From assembly GCA_031296355.1 (NCBI GenBank), contig JARLFX010000133.1, positions 1-27,353 on the forward strand: a stretch of DNA of 27,353 nucleotides, given 5' to 3'. Source of the DNA: Acidobacteriaceae bacterium. GTDB lineage: Bacteria; Acidobacteriota; Terriglobia; Terriglobales; Acidobacteriaceae. The notes beneath the pieces are model-generated. The model ran no database searches and had not been told where the DNA came from. It saw only the letters and a program-made list of their open reading frames with translations. This document shows, one piece after another, positions 1 to 8,609 of this stretch; position 1 is the stretch's first letter; the number at the start of each line of letters is the position of its first letter. A program made the translations under genes and the position numbers.

Positions 1-2402
1 ATCTCGCGCGTCGTATCGCGGAACGTATAGTGATCGTCCGTCAGCGACGATAGCGGCACCAGCCCTTCCACGAATAACTCATCCAGTTCCACAAAGAATC
101 CGAACTTCGTCACCGACAGAATCATCGCGTCGAAATCCTCGCCCACGCGGTCCTGCATGAACTTGATCTTCTTCCACTCGATCAGCTCGCGTTCCGCCTC
201 TTCCGCACGACGCTCCGCCTGGCTGCTCTCTGTCGCAATCGCCGCCAGCTCCGTCTCTGGAATCGGGCTGTCCGCGCGCAACTCTTGCTTCTTCTTCGGC
301 GTCTCGTGTCCCCACGGATGCGGCGCGTCGCTGAACAGCGCCCCGCCCTTCGGACTTGCTCCCTCGTGCAGCAGCGCCTTCACAATGCGGTGAATAATGA
401 GGTCAGGATACCGCCGGATGGGCGACGTGAAGTGCGTATAGCTCGGCGCTGCCAGCGCAAAATGGCCTTCGTTCTGCTCGCTGTATCGCGCCTGCTTCAG
501 CGAACGCAGCATCATGAATGCGATAATCCGCTCTTCCGGCTTGCCCGCGATCTTCGCTGTCAGCTTCTGATACATCCGCGGCGTTACCGGAATCGCGCCC
601 ACAATTTCCTGCTGTTGCGGCTTGCGTCCCGTGCCCTGCGCATACCGGCGGTCGCCGCGCAGCGTCAGCTTCTTCACCGGCAGCGAACTCAGCCCCAGCG
701 TGTAGCCGAACCCCGCCGCCATGTCCTCAAACTCCACAATGCGTTTCGGCTCCGGCTGCTCGTGAATGCGGAAGATGCTGGCCACGCCCTGGTGCTCAAT
801 CCACGTCGACACGCACTCGTTCGCCGCCAGCATAAACTCTTCGATCAGCCGGTTCGCCCACTTCCGCTCCGAGCGCACAATGCTCATCATGTTGCCTTCA
901 GGATCGAAGTTGATGATCGGCTCCGGCAGATCGAAATCAATGGACCCGCGCCGCCTGCGCTTGTGGTTCAGCAGCAGCGAGAGCTTCTCCATTCGCTCAA
1001 ACTCCTCCACCAGCGGCGCAAACTGCTCGCACGTCGCGGCGTCCTTATCCAGAATCGCCTGCACCTGCGTATACGTCATGCGCTGTGCCGAGCGGATGAT
1101 GCCTTCGCACACCTCATAGCTCAGCACTTCGCCCTTCGCGTCGATCTCCATCAGGCAGCTCAGCACCAGCCGGTCTTCATGCGGGCGCAGGCTGCAGATA
1201 TCCGTTGAAAGCTCCTGCGGCAGCATGGGAATCGCACGGTCAGGGAAGTAGACAGAGTTCCCACGCAGCCGCGCCTCCAGGTCAAGATCCGTTCCCGGCT
1301 TCACATAGTTCGATACATCGGCAATGTGCACCTGTAGTTGCTGATTGCCGTTGGGCAGGTCGCGCACCATCACCGCATCGTCAAAGTCTCGCGCCGTCTC
1401 GCCGTCGATGGTCACAATCGGCAGGCCGCGGAAATCCCGCCGCGCCGCAATCTCTTCCGGTGTTAGCGTCGCCACCGTGTGGGTTGAAGCCTCGCGCGCC
1501 TCCGCCAGCACGTTCTCCGGGAACAGATGCGGTAGATGGTGCTTGCGGATGATGATCTCCACATCCACGCCAAACGCGTTCTGATCGCCCAGTATCTCGA
1601 TCACGCGGCCCCGCGCTGGCTGCGTCACCGTCGGCCAATGCGTAATCTCCACGTCAACGGCCAGGCCTTCCAGCGAATCGCCGTGGACCTCCTGCGCCAG
1701 CGCCTCTTCGCCCAGCACACGATGCGGCGTCGCCGTATTCGCGGGCACAATCTCCATGCCGTCCGGAATCAAAATAGGCTGCGCTATGCGCTCGTCCAGC
1801 GGCGTCACGTAGTTGCCGCGGCGCAACAGCATGCCGCTGCGGCCTTCGCGGTCGTGGCTGGCGTAGTGGAACACGCCCACCATGGTCGGATTCTTCCGCG
1901 TCATCACCCGCGCAATGCGACCCGAGAGCCGGCCATCGCGATTAGGCGGTCCTACTTCCACCAGAACCTCGTCGCCCTGCATGGCGCCGTTCAGCTCATT
2001 CGGTGGAATAAAAATGTCCTGGTCAGATTGCCCGTGCTGGCCTTTGGTGGGTCGCACAAATCCATAGCCGTCGCGGTGCAGGTCCAGCCGCCCAGCGGTC
2101 AGATTCTCGCGGCTCGGATCCCGCGGCTGAATGTTGCCGGCTCCGGAGCGCGCCCGCTTGTCGGTCGAATTTTCCGCTGCGCCAATCGTCCACACGTCGC
2201 GGTCCAGCTTGGTCAGTGCGCCGCGCGCTGTCAGCCGGGCCAGTTGCTCCAGCAGCAGTCTGCGTTCGCGCCCTCCGCCCAGGCCAAATTCGGTGATCAG
2301 CTGCTTATATCCGGCACGGTGGCCCGGCGCGCGCTCAATGCGGCGCAGCAGGTCCTTGTCAGATCGCTCGTGTGACGTAGTGTGGCGTTTGGGTGCGGGC
2401 AC
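1..2402 (-). CDS. rnr: Ribonuclease R (3' end beyond window)
   Basis: Processive 3'-to-5' exoribonuclease of the RNase II/R family, a cytoplasmic enzyme that degrades structured RNA. About 800 codons are visible and no stop is reached, so the C-terminus lies past the left edge. In order: an N-terminal winged-helix-like part (about residues 15-65), a cold-shock OB domain with DGYGFVRP (about 85-130), the RNB catalytic domain with GETARDFDDAVMV (about 330-345; the Asp cluster is the Mg-binding centre), and the start of a C-terminal S1 domain (FGFFVELDELFVEGLV). The start is GTG at 2402, because an in-frame TGA lies two codons upstream and no ATG comes before the conserved N-terminus. It is divergent from the bactofilin gene across 227 bp. 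Length and domain order favour RNase R over RNase II. Confidence 0.95.
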   Translation of the reverse strand, partial: MPAPKRHTTSHERSDKDLLRRIERAPGHRAGYKQLITEFGLGGGRERRLLLEQLARLTARGALTKLDRDVWTIGAAENSTDKRARSGAGNIQPRDPSRENLTAGRLDLHRDGYGFVRPTKGQHGQSDQDIFIPPNELNGAMQGDEVLVEVGPPNRDGRLSGRIARVMTRKNPTMVGVFHYASHDREGRSGMLLRRGNYVTPLDERIAQPILIPDGMEIVPANTATPHRVLGEEALAQEVHGDSLEGLAVDVEITHWPTVTQPARGRVIEILGDQNAFGVDVEIIIRKHHLPHLFPENVLAEAREASTHTVATLTPEEIAARRDFRGLPIVTIDGETARDFDDAVMVRDLPNGNQQLQVHIADVSNYVKPGTDLDLEARLRGNSVYFPDRAIPMLPQELSTDICSLRPHEDRLVLSCLMEIDAKGEVLSYEVCEGIIRSAQRMTYTQVQAILDKDAATCEQFAPLVEEFERMEKLSLLLNHKRRRRGSIDFDLPEPIINFDPEGNMMSIVRSERKWANRLIEEFMLAANECVSTWIEHQGVASIFRIHEQPEPKRIVEFEDMAAGFGYTLGLSSLPVKKLTLRGDRRYAQGTGRKPQQQEIVGAIPVTPRMYQKLTAKIAGKPEERIIAFMMLRSLKQARYSEQNEGHFALAAPSYTHFTSPIRRYPDLIIHRIVKALLHEGASPKGGALFSDAPHPWGHETPKKKQELRADSPIPETELAAIATESSQAERRAEEAERELIEWKKIKFMQDRVGEDFDAMILSVTKFGFFVELDELFVEGLVPLSSLTDDHYTFRDTTRE

Positions 2403-2629
2403 ATCTCAATCGTAAGCTAATAGCGCGCCCAGCGGGTCTATGCATGGAATTGTGTGTCTGGGAACGAAGTTTTCAACCGCTGCACAGCTTTCCACAGTTC
2501 CGCACCGCCGTCAGGCAATCTAACATAAAAACAGCATCACCTTTGAGTCCTGCGCAGCAGGAGTCAGCAGAGTAAGATGGATGGAAGTTCGCTGCCGACA
2601 GGCATATTGCCGAAAGGAATTTAAGTCTC

Positions 2630-3136
2630 ATGTGGAAACCCAATACCCCGCCAACAGGAACGCCCTCGCCGGAGCCAGTACGTCCGGTTACACCTACACC
2701 CGGCGTCTCCACCTATGAAGCAGCACCAGTTCGCCCCGCCGCTCCTACGCCCACTGCTCCGGCAGGCGACCAGGCTACGATCGGCAAGTCACTCATTGTC
2801 AAGGGCGAAGTCAGTGGTTCTGAGTCTCTCTACATTGACGGCAAAGTAGAAGGCGCCATCAGCCTGCCCGGCAATCGCGTCACTGTCGGTCGCAACGGCC
2901 AGGTAGCTGCCAGCATCGCCGCCCGCGAAGTTGTGGTGCTCGGCAAGGTGAAGGGCAATGTCTCCGCAAGCGATCGCGTCGATATCCGTAGCGAAGGCTC
3001 GCTCACTGGCGACGTCATTGCCCAGCGCATCAGCATTGAAGACGGCGCATTCTTCAAGGGCGGCATTGATATCCGCAAGCCCGGCAAAGAAGGCGAGCCG
3101 GCGCTCCCGCTTCACGTGGAAGAAGCAGCTCACTAA
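2630..3136 (+). CDS. Bactofilin (polymer-forming cytoskeletal protein)
   Basis: A 168-residue bactofilin. Residues about 50-150 form the repetitive right-handed beta-helix domain: short strands such as IGKSLIVKGEV, LYIDGKVEG, VTVGRNGQV and VVVLGKVKGNV, with Gly at turns. The family self-assembles into nucleotide-independent filaments that scaffold cell-envelope enzymes or shape. The first 45 residues are a Pro/Thr/Ala-rich unstructured tail, usual for the family. The ATG at 2630 follows a GAAAGGAA Shine-Dalgarno-like stretch. It is monocistronic by position, with a strong terminator 18 bp after the stop and convergent murJ behind it. Its partner proteins cannot be told from this context. Confidence 0.93.
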   Translation: MWKPNTPPTGTPSPEPVRPVTPTPGVSTYEAAPVRPAAPTPTAPAGDQATIGKSLIVKGEVSGSESLYIDGKVEGAISLPGNRVTVGRNGQVAASIAAREVVVLGKVKGNVSASDRVDIRSEGSLTGDVIAQRISIEDGAFFKGGIDIRKPGKEGEPALPLHVEEAAH

Positions 3137-3153
3137 ATTTCAACCAGCTACTG

Positions 3154-3188
3154 AACGGCTCCGGCGATTGCTGGAGCCGTTTCTTTTT
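3154..3188 (+). terminator. Rho-independent terminator of the bactofilin gene
   Basis: A 9-bp perfect stem (AACGGCTCC at 3154-3162 with GGAGCCGTT at 3173-3181), a 10-nt loop and a T-rich tail at 3180-3188. It sits between the convergent bactofilin and murJ genes. Confidence 0.85.
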
Positions 3189-3198
3189 GTACGTAGAG

Positions 3199-4851
3199 TT
3201 ATGCTGCTTGTGCTGCGGAGCGTTTGCGGAACCGCGCCAGCACCGTCTGCGGCAGTTGCGATCCCATTGCGATCAGCAGCCCTGCGCTGATTGCGACCCA
3301 TACCAGCGTGCCCAGCGTCAGCGATACGGTATCTGCAATCATGCCGCTACGCTGTGGCAGATAGTGCATCATGGCGCGCAGCGCAACCAGAGCCACCACA
3401 CCAGTCAGCAGCGTGCGCGTCAGTTCTTTCCATGCGATACCGCTCAGTCTTGCCAGCTTGCAGTGATGCAGCAGCACAGCCATTGCCATGGTCTGCACGA
3501 AGATTCCAATGTTTGAAGCCCAGACCAGTCCGATGGTGCCGTGGGTGCGATACAGTAGTTTGTAGACCGGATACGAGGCAATGGTGATGATGGTGCCCGC
3601 TATCATGGGCGTAAGCGTGTTGCCCGCTGCGTAGAAGGCTCGTGCATAGATGGATTGTGCTGACCAGAAGCACAGCGAGATGGCAAACATGGAGAAGTAG
3701 AGCGCAATAGCATCCGCATTGCTCTGCCGCAGCGCACCATGGTGCAGCATCAGGTCGATCGCCGGTTTCGCCAGCCCAATCATCCATGCTGACCCCAGCA
3801 GTGAAACGGCAGCAATGCGCGTGACTGAGCCGTTCACCAGCCGCGCAAACTCCACGCGCTTGCCCTGCCCGATAAGCGATGCAAAAAACGGCATGGAAGC
3901 TGCCCCCGCGGCCATGCCCAGGATCGCCATGGGCGCGGTGAAGAATTTCTTCGCATAGTTCAGTTGCGCAATCTGTCCGTCGCCCGCTGACGCAATGCGG
4001 TTGATGATCCAGGTATCGAAGGTCACCAGCGAAACGCCTAGGATCAGCGGTAGCGAGAGCTGTACCCACTCCTTCACGCCAGGATGGTTCCATGCCAGCG
4101 AGAGCCGCAGCCGGAAACCGGTGCGGTAGACCCCGATGGCATTGATGAGAAATGGGCCCAGTATCACGCCGATAAGCGCGCCCACCGAAAGCCCGGAGAT
4201 TCCCAGACGATGCGCCAGCGTCACGCCGCCGAAGATGATGCCTAGGTTGTAGATCAGCGGCCCAATCGCCTGGTAGGCGAACTGCTTGCGCACGATCAGC
4301 ACTGAGCCCAGTACTCCGCCGGCAAAGAAGAAGAGCTGCACCGGCAGCAGAATGCGCGTCATGTGTGTGGTCAAGTCGATCTTTTCTGGCGTGAACTTAT
4401 CGAACCACCACGCCACAAAGTAGCGCGCAAAGACTTCGCCCAGCACAATGCCAGCGCCCAGTACCACCAGCATCATGGAAAGAATGGCTGAGAGCGCGTC
4501 TTCGCCTTCCTTCTCCTTGCCCTGTTCGCGGTAGCGCCCCAGAATGCTGACGAACGCGATCGAGGCCACGCCGCCGACCAGAAAATAATTGATCATGTCT
4601 GGGAGTTGGAAAGCGGCCGTATAGGAGTCCACATCGCCGCCCGCGCCGAAACGCCATGCGGTATAGGTGTCGCGCAGCAGCCCGATTACCCGCGACAAGA
4701 TGGTGGACGCCATCAGCAGCAGCGTGGCGGAGAGTGCCGTGTGTTGGTGCGAAAGTCGCAACCAGCCCGGCCGTTTTGCGGACGTATCCGTTACGGCGGC
4801 AGCAGAATCAGGTTCCAGCGGTGCGGGCGAAGGGGAGAGGTCAGCGGACAT
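3199..4851 (-). CDS. murJ: Lipid II flippase MurJ
   Basis: Integral membrane flippase of the MOP superfamily that moves the peptidoglycan precursor lipid II across the inner membrane. The 550-residue product is almost entirely hydrophobic segments, as expected for 14 helices. SRVIGLLRD (residues 53-61) and DSYTAAFQLPD (75-85) match the E. coli MurJ N-terminal motifs that carry Arg18, Arg24 and Asp39; here these would be Arg54, Arg60 and Asp75. The first 40 residues are a hydrophilic extension relative to E. coli. I chose ATG 4851 (MSADLSPSP); the frame stays open up to 5013, but translation there looks unlike protein. No good Shine-Dalgarno lies near 4851 (an AGGA is about 20 nt upstream), so the exact start is uncertain. 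It lies 85 bp after the small cysteine-motif gene on the same strand. Confidence 0.93.
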   Translation of the reverse strand: MSADLSPSPAPLEPDSAAAVTDTSAKRPGWLRLSHQHTALSATLLLMASTILSRVIGLLRDTYTAWRFGAGGDVDSYTAAFQLPDMINYFLVGGVASIAFVSILGRYREQGKEKEGEDALSAILSMMLVVLGAGIVLGEVFARYFVAWWFDKFTPEKIDLTTHMTRILLPVQLFFFAGGVLGSVLIVRKQFAYQAIGPLIYNLGIIFGGVTLAHRLGISGLSVGALIGVILGPFLINAIGVYRTGFRLRLSLAWNHPGVKEWVQLSLPLILGVSLVTFDTWIINRIASAGDGQIAQLNYAKKFFTAPMAILGMAAGAASMPFFASLIGQGKRVEFARLVNGSVTRIAAVSLLGSAWMIGLAKPAIDLMLHHGALRQSNADAIALYFSMFAISLCFWSAQSIYARAFYAAGNTLTPMIAGTIITIASYPVYKLLYRTHGTIGLVWASNIGIFVQTMAMAVLLHHCKLARLSGIAWKELTRTLLTGVVALVALRAMMHYLPQRSGMIADTVSLTLGTLVWVAISAGLLIAMGSQLPQTVLARFRKRSAAQAA

Positions 4852-4936
4852 GGGCAGTGCGATGATTTTATCCTGCGGAAAGCCATGCCCAGTGCAATTC
4901 AGGGGTAAGCAGTCGGTTTCCTGCCTTGCAAAACCG

Positions 4937-5233
4937 TTACTTGTCGTGTTTCTTTTGCAATGCTTCCAGCGCTGCGCGGTCCGATCCGGCCGTCCACGAG
5001 CGCCAGTTTTCACGCGCCTTGGTGGGCGTTGCGCCGCGGCTGGCGGCAGAGAGCGCCATGCATGCAGTCAGAAAATCCACATACTGCCTCTGGCTGCAGC
5101 GCCGACAGCGCACGGGATAATGCAATTTCAGCAGCGCAATGAAATCAGTCATGCCGCGAAAGCCCGAGCGGATGAACTTTCGCCCCGGACAATACTGGCA
5201 GCCGCCGCGAACGCCTTTCGGCTTTTCCTGCAT
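4937..5233 (-). CDS. Small four-cysteine (zinc-ribbon-like) protein
   Basis: I do not recognise a named family. The 98-residue reading has paired CxxC motifs (C12/C15 in GCQYCPGRK and C43/C46 in PVRCRRCSQRQYVDF) around a basic/hydrophobic middle, the layout of a small zinc ribbon. ATG 5233 is the first ATG in frame but has no Shine-Dalgarno. The same frame is open upstream into the merR 3' end, and two ATT codons at 5344 and 5341 follow a clean AGGAG (minus strand, 5349-5353) by 4 and 7 nt. Translation from ATT 5341 would give 134 residues. It lies between merR and murJ on the same strand. The ORF is probably real because of the cysteine pattern; function unknown. Confidence 0.6.
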   Translation of the reverse strand: MQEKPKGVRGGCQYCPGRKFIRSGFRGMTDFIALLKLHYPVRCRRCSQRQYVDFLTACMALSAASRGATPTKARENWRSWTAGSDRAALEALQKKHDK

Positions 5234-5378
5234 GGCCGGCGGGCCACGCTTTTCCGTTGCAAGGGGTGCAAATTCCTGCCATGTCGGTTCGGACGGTCCT
5301 TCGCCTGTTGTGGAATGACTCGACTTGGTTGAATCGGAAATAATGGCGCTCCTGTTGCAACGGTTGCGTGTTTGCGCC

Positions 5379-5879
5379 TTAGAACAGCCCGCGCTCGGGC
5401 CCTGGTGCAGGCTGCGGCTTCAATCGCGGACGAAACCGTGAAGCCGTCAACTGGGTAACAGGGGCTGGTGCCGAGAGCATGTTCAGAATCTCATTCAGTT
5501 CCTTGCGCAATTTCTGCACACGAATATCGGTTTGCAGGCTGCTTACGCCTCGCGGTTCAAACGGCAGCTCGGGCGATTTCTGCTTCTGCTGTTCCTTGAA
5601 GACCTGGCGCGCCCCGGGAATGGTGTATCCCTCGTCGTAGAGCAGCCGCTTGATATGCAACGCGCTCTCTACATCCCGGCGGCGGTACAGGCGTTGCCCG
5701 GTGCCGCCCTTATTGGGCTTCAGTTGCGGAAATTCGCTCTCCCAGAAGCGCAGCACATAGGCCGGTACATCGCACAGCCGCGCTACTTCGCCAATGCGAA
5801 AGTAGAGCTTGTCCGGAATCTGTGCCGGCGGCTTCGGTGGCGCTGCATTCCGTTTGCGGGTTGGCTGCTGCGATGGCAT
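5379..5879 (-). CDS. MerR-family transcriptional regulator
   Basis: A 166-residue DNA-binding regulator. Residues about 25-95 form the MerR winged-helix domain: [22 protein letters not shown] (two parts, 26-47), then [24 protein letters not shown] (62-85 region). A Gln/Lys-rich linker and a helical tail ([17 protein letters not shown]) follow, suitable for dimerisation. No C-terminal effector domain or metal-binding cysteine cluster is visible, so the signal is unknown; this short subtype is common beside housekeeping genes in acidobacteria. ATG 5879 follows GGCAGGAAG almost directly. A TATACT -10-like box (minus strand, 5893-5898) would give a very short leader. The reading frame upstream of 5879 overlaps the oxidoreductase gene and is not coding-like. 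Confidence 0.88.
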   Translation of the reverse strand: MPSQQPTRKRNAAPPKPPAQIPDKLYFRIGEVARLCDVPAYVLRFWESEFPQLKPNKGGTGQRLYRRRDVESALHIKRLLYDEGYTIPGARQVFKEQQKQKSPELPFEPRGVSSLQTDIRVQKLRKELNEILNMLSAPAPVTQLTASRFRPRLKPQPAPGPERGLF

Positions 5880-5940
5880 CTTCCTGCCATGCAGTATACG
5901 GCCAACGCAGCGTGGAAGAACGGCCTTTTTGCGCGGATTC

Positions 5941-7080
5941 TCAGCCCTGTCGTTCAGGCGGAAGGACAGGTTCGCGATGCGGCACTTTGTATGCTGCGGC
6001 GCGCTCATACTGCACCGGCCAAGGAATGGCATGGCCAAGCGCACGCGCAGCATGCAGTGGCCAGTAAGGATCGCGCAGCAGCTCCCGTGCCAGCAGTACC
6101 AGGTCTGCCTGGCCGCTGCGCACAATGGCATCAGCCTGCTCCGGCTCTGTGATCAGCCCCACGGCCGCCGTCGGCACCTGTGCCTCGCGGCGGATACGCT
6201 CTGCGAACGGCACCTGGAAGCCCGGCCCCACCGGTATCTTCGCGCTATGCAGGTTGCCGCCAGTCGAAACATCCACCAGATCTACGCCCTCCGCGTGTAG
6301 CAATTTTGCCAATTTGACCGATTGGTCCGGATCCCACGACTGTCCAGAGCCTTCCGCGGCCCAATCCGTGGCGGAAATACGGACGAACAGCGGTAAATTT
6401 TGCGGCCATACCGCGCGCACGGCCCGGGTTACTTCCAGCAGCAGCCTGCTCCGGTTCTCAAAGCTGCCGCCATACTCGTCAGTGCGCTGATTGCTGAGTG
6501 GCGAGAGGAACTGGTGCAGCAGATAGCCGTGCGCTGCATGGATCTCCGCGACGTCAAAACCAGCCGTCAGCGCCCGTTGCGCAGCCGTGGCAAATGCCGT
6601 AACCAACCGTGGAATATCCCATAGATTGACCATGTGCGGCACCGCATAATTCTCCGCGTAGGGCACCGGCGAAGGCGCCACCACATTGGTCCATCCGCCG
6701 TCCGCCTCGCTCACCACATGCGCTGAAGCCCACGGCACGGCCATGCTGGATTTGCGCCCTGCATGCGCCAGTTGGATGCCTGCATAGGCTCCATGCTGGT
6801 GCAGAAAGCTGGTAATACGCTGCAGTGGCGCAATCTGCCCGTCGTTCCATAGGCCCAGGTCCTGCGGCGTGATGCGCCCCTCCGGCAAGACCGCAGCCGC
6901 CTCCGTAATCACCAGTCCTGCGCCGCCGATGGCCCGGCTCCCGAGGTGGACCAGGTGCCATTCGTTCGCCAGTCCATCAACCGAGCTGTACTGGCACATG
7001 GGCGAGACCGCAATGCGGTTTGGCAGGGTGATGCCGCGAAGCGTAAGGGGAGAAAAGAGGTGGTTTATTGAATCGGCCAT
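5941..7080 (-). CDS. NADH:flavin oxidoreductase, old yellow enzyme family (YqjM-like)
   Basis: FMN-dependent ene-reductase with a TIM-barrel fold, 379 residues, which reduces activated C=C bonds with NAD(P)H. Motifs: [13 protein letters not shown] with Cys29, matching the redox-modulating Cys of B. subtilis YqjM; HAGRKSS (106-112); SPVPYAE; the substrate-anchoring His pair HAAHGYL (H181 and H184); and [15 protein letters not shown], the family signature. The PMC(Q)YS variant marks the thermophilic-like/YqjM subclass. Start ATG 7080 gives [12 protein letters not shown], the usual N-terminus; the frame upstream is not conserved-looking. It is divergent from the zinc-ribbon gene at 7198 and lies 61 bp upstream of merR on the same strand. 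The physiological substrate is not known for this class. Confidence 0.93.
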   Translation of the reverse strand: MADSINHLFSPLTLRGITLPNRIAVSPMCQYSSVDGLANEWHLVHLGSRAIGGAGLVITEAAAVLPEGRITPQDLGLWNDGQIAPLQRITSFLHQHGAYAGIQLAHAGRKSSMAVPWASAHVVSEADGGWTNVVAPSPVPYAENYAVPHMVNLWDIPRLVTAFATAAQRALTAGFDVAEIHAAHGYLLHQFLSPLSNQRTDEYGGSFENRSRLLLEVTRAVRAVWPQNLPLFVRISATDWAAEGSGQSWDPDQSVKLAKLLHAEGVDLVDVSTGGNLHSAKIPVGPGFQVPFAERIRREAQVPTAAVGLITEPEQADAIVRSGQADLVLLARELLRDPYWPLHAARALGHAIPWPVQYERAAAYKVPHREPVLPPERQG

Positions 7081-7197
7081 ACATAGTAAAGATGCGCTAA
7101 ACGGCCATACGATGCCAAATGAGACGCCCTTTTCCTGCATCTTCCACGGCTGCATCTCCTTGCTACTCGTGGCCTACTGCGTTAGCTTCGATAAGGA

Positions 7198-7923
7198 ATG
7201 CAAGCTGACCAGATTATCTGTCACCGCTGTTCTGCCGTCTTTCCAGACGAAAGCCTGTACTGCCCCCAGTGCGGCGCGCCGCAGCTGGTATTGACTGAGG
7301 CAGACGCGGAACGCATCACTGCTGACCGGGCGCTGGCCCCTGCATCGGCCACCGCAATGCCGCGCCTCTCCGGTTCACAACGCATTCGCTGGCGGCCCTT
7401 GTTGCGCATTATTGCAGTTCTGGCACTGGTGGCGGCACTGGTACTGGCGCTCGGCAGTGCGCTGCCGGGTCTGGGACTGCTGGGCCTGTTCATCATCTTC
7501 GCTTCACCCATGTTTACGCTGAACTTTTACCAGCGCCGGGTGTCGGGAGCGCCCATGAGTGCGAGCATCGGTGCACGCATCGGCATTGCTCTTGGAGTCC
7601 TGATGGCCTTTGTCCTGGCCACGGTGGATGCTGCCCGGGAGCTCATCTCCCGCTACCTGCTTCACAACGGCGCAGCCATGGATCAGGCGATAAGCGCGGC
7701 GGTGCAGAAGATGACGGAGCAGATGGCTTCCAATCCGTCTGCCGCGGCAAATGCTCCGGAATTCCGGCAGATGCTCCATTTCTTTACGACGCCGGACGGG
7801 CACGCCGCCCTGGGGTTGATGAGTGGAGCCATGATGGCAGCCGGCATCCTGGTTTACAGCGCATTTTCCGCCATGGTGCTGGGCTGGCTGCGCCCCATGC
7901 CACAGCGCCGCAATGGGTTGTAG
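7198..7923 (+). CDS. Zinc-ribbon membrane protein, function unknown
   Basis: 241 residues. An N-terminal zinc ribbon (C8, C11, C22 and C25 in CHRC and CPQC) is followed by a polar linker and about four hydrophobic segments: two between about residues 65 and 110, one at 124-145 and one near the C-terminus (ALGLMSGAMMAAGILVYSAF). This layout is common in acidobacterial hypothetical proteins. The only possible ATG is 7198, because TAA sits two codons upstream in frame; the AAGGA motif directly abuts that ATG, far closer than the usual 5-9 nt. The gene lies 76 bp before pyrR on the same strand and may be cotranscribed with it, but nothing links it to pyrimidine metabolism. Confidence 0.75.
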   Translation: MQADQIICHRCSAVFPDESLYCPQCGAPQLVLTEADAERITADRALAPASATAMPRLSGSQRIRWRPLLRIIAVLALVAALVLALGSALPGLGLLGLFIIFASPMFTLNFYQRRVSGAPMSASIGARIGIALGVLMAFVLATVDAARELISRYLLHNGAAMDQAISAAVQKMTEQMASNPSAAANAPEFRQMLHFFTTPDGHAALGLMSGAMMAAGILVYSAFSAMVLGWLRPMPQRRNGL

Positions 7924-7999
7924 AGGAGCGCCGGTTTCTTCCACAGAGCAGAAGATTTGCTCCACAGCCGCGACAGAACGTATCATCACCACAATCGAT

Positions 8000-8563
8000 A
8001 TGAGTGACAACAGCAAACCTGTCTTGCGTGAAAAGGCTCGCCTGATGTCGGCCTCCGAGATTGAGCGGACGCTGGTTCGTCTGGCGCATGAAATTACGGA
8101 AAAGAGTAACGGCAGCAGCAATCTGGCGTTGGTCGGCATCAAGCGTCGCGGTGTACCGCTGGCTAATCGCATTGCCGCCCACATTGCGCAGATTGAAAAG
8201 CGCCCCGTCGATACCGGCGTGCTCGATATCAGTTTCTACCGCGACGATCTCTCGACCTACGATGTGCGTCCTGTCGTGCATAAGGGTGCAATCGGTTTTG
8301 ACGTGAACGGTCGCGATATTCTGCTAATGGACGATGTGCTTTACACTGGCCGCACCATTCGCGCCGCCATGGATGCACTCTTCGATCATGGCCGTCCGCG
8401 TAGCGTGCAGTTGCTGGTTCTGATCGATCGCGGACACCGCGAACTGCCCATCGAAGCGACCTACGTGGGCCGCACCGTGCAGACGACGGATAAAGAGATC
8501 ATCGAAGTGAAATTCCAGGAGATCGACGGCTCCGAGCAGGTTCTTCTCGTCGAACGGGACTAG
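8000..8563 (+). CDS. pyrR: PyrR: pyr operon regulator / uracil phosphoribosyltransferase
   Basis: 187-residue type I phosphoribosyltransferase. In PyrR proteins this fold binds UMP/UTP and pyr mRNA and also makes UMP from uracil and PRPP. The PRPP-binding signature ILLMDDVLYTGRTIRAAMD is at residues 107-125. GIKRRGVPLANRIA (47-60) and DISFYRDDLST (76-86) are the other PyrR-typical blocks, and the C-terminus GRTVQTTDKEIIEVKF is also typical. Start ATG 8000 gives MSDNSKPVLREKARLMSASE; the longer frame from 7913 overlaps the upstream gene. It is followed 46 bp later by pyrB. I see no PyrR-type attenuator before pyrR or between pyrR and pyrB, so the regulatory role here is inferred from family and context. 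Confidence 0.95.
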   Translation: MSDNSKPVLREKARLMSASEIERTLVRLAHEITEKSNGSSNLALVGIKRRGVPLANRIAAHIAQIEKRPVDTGVLDISFYRDDLSTYDVRPVVHKGAIGFDVNGRDILLMDDVLYTGRTIRAAMDALFDHGRPRSVQLLVLIDRGHRELPIEATYVGRTVQTTDKEIIEVKFQEIDGSEQVLLVERD

Positions 8564-8609
8564 CAGTAGAAGCAAACTGGGATAAACGCAACACACTCCA
8601 GGCCGGTGC

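Noticed and set aside
285..2375. Long plus-strand open frames across the left 2.4 kb (up to 307 codons)
   Set aside because: They are antisense to a full RNase R reading with conserved domains; their translations are Arg/His-rich with no motif.
4667..5332. Plus-strand 221-codon frame
   Set aside because: Antisense to murJ and the four-cysteine ORF, low-complexity translation, no ribosome site.
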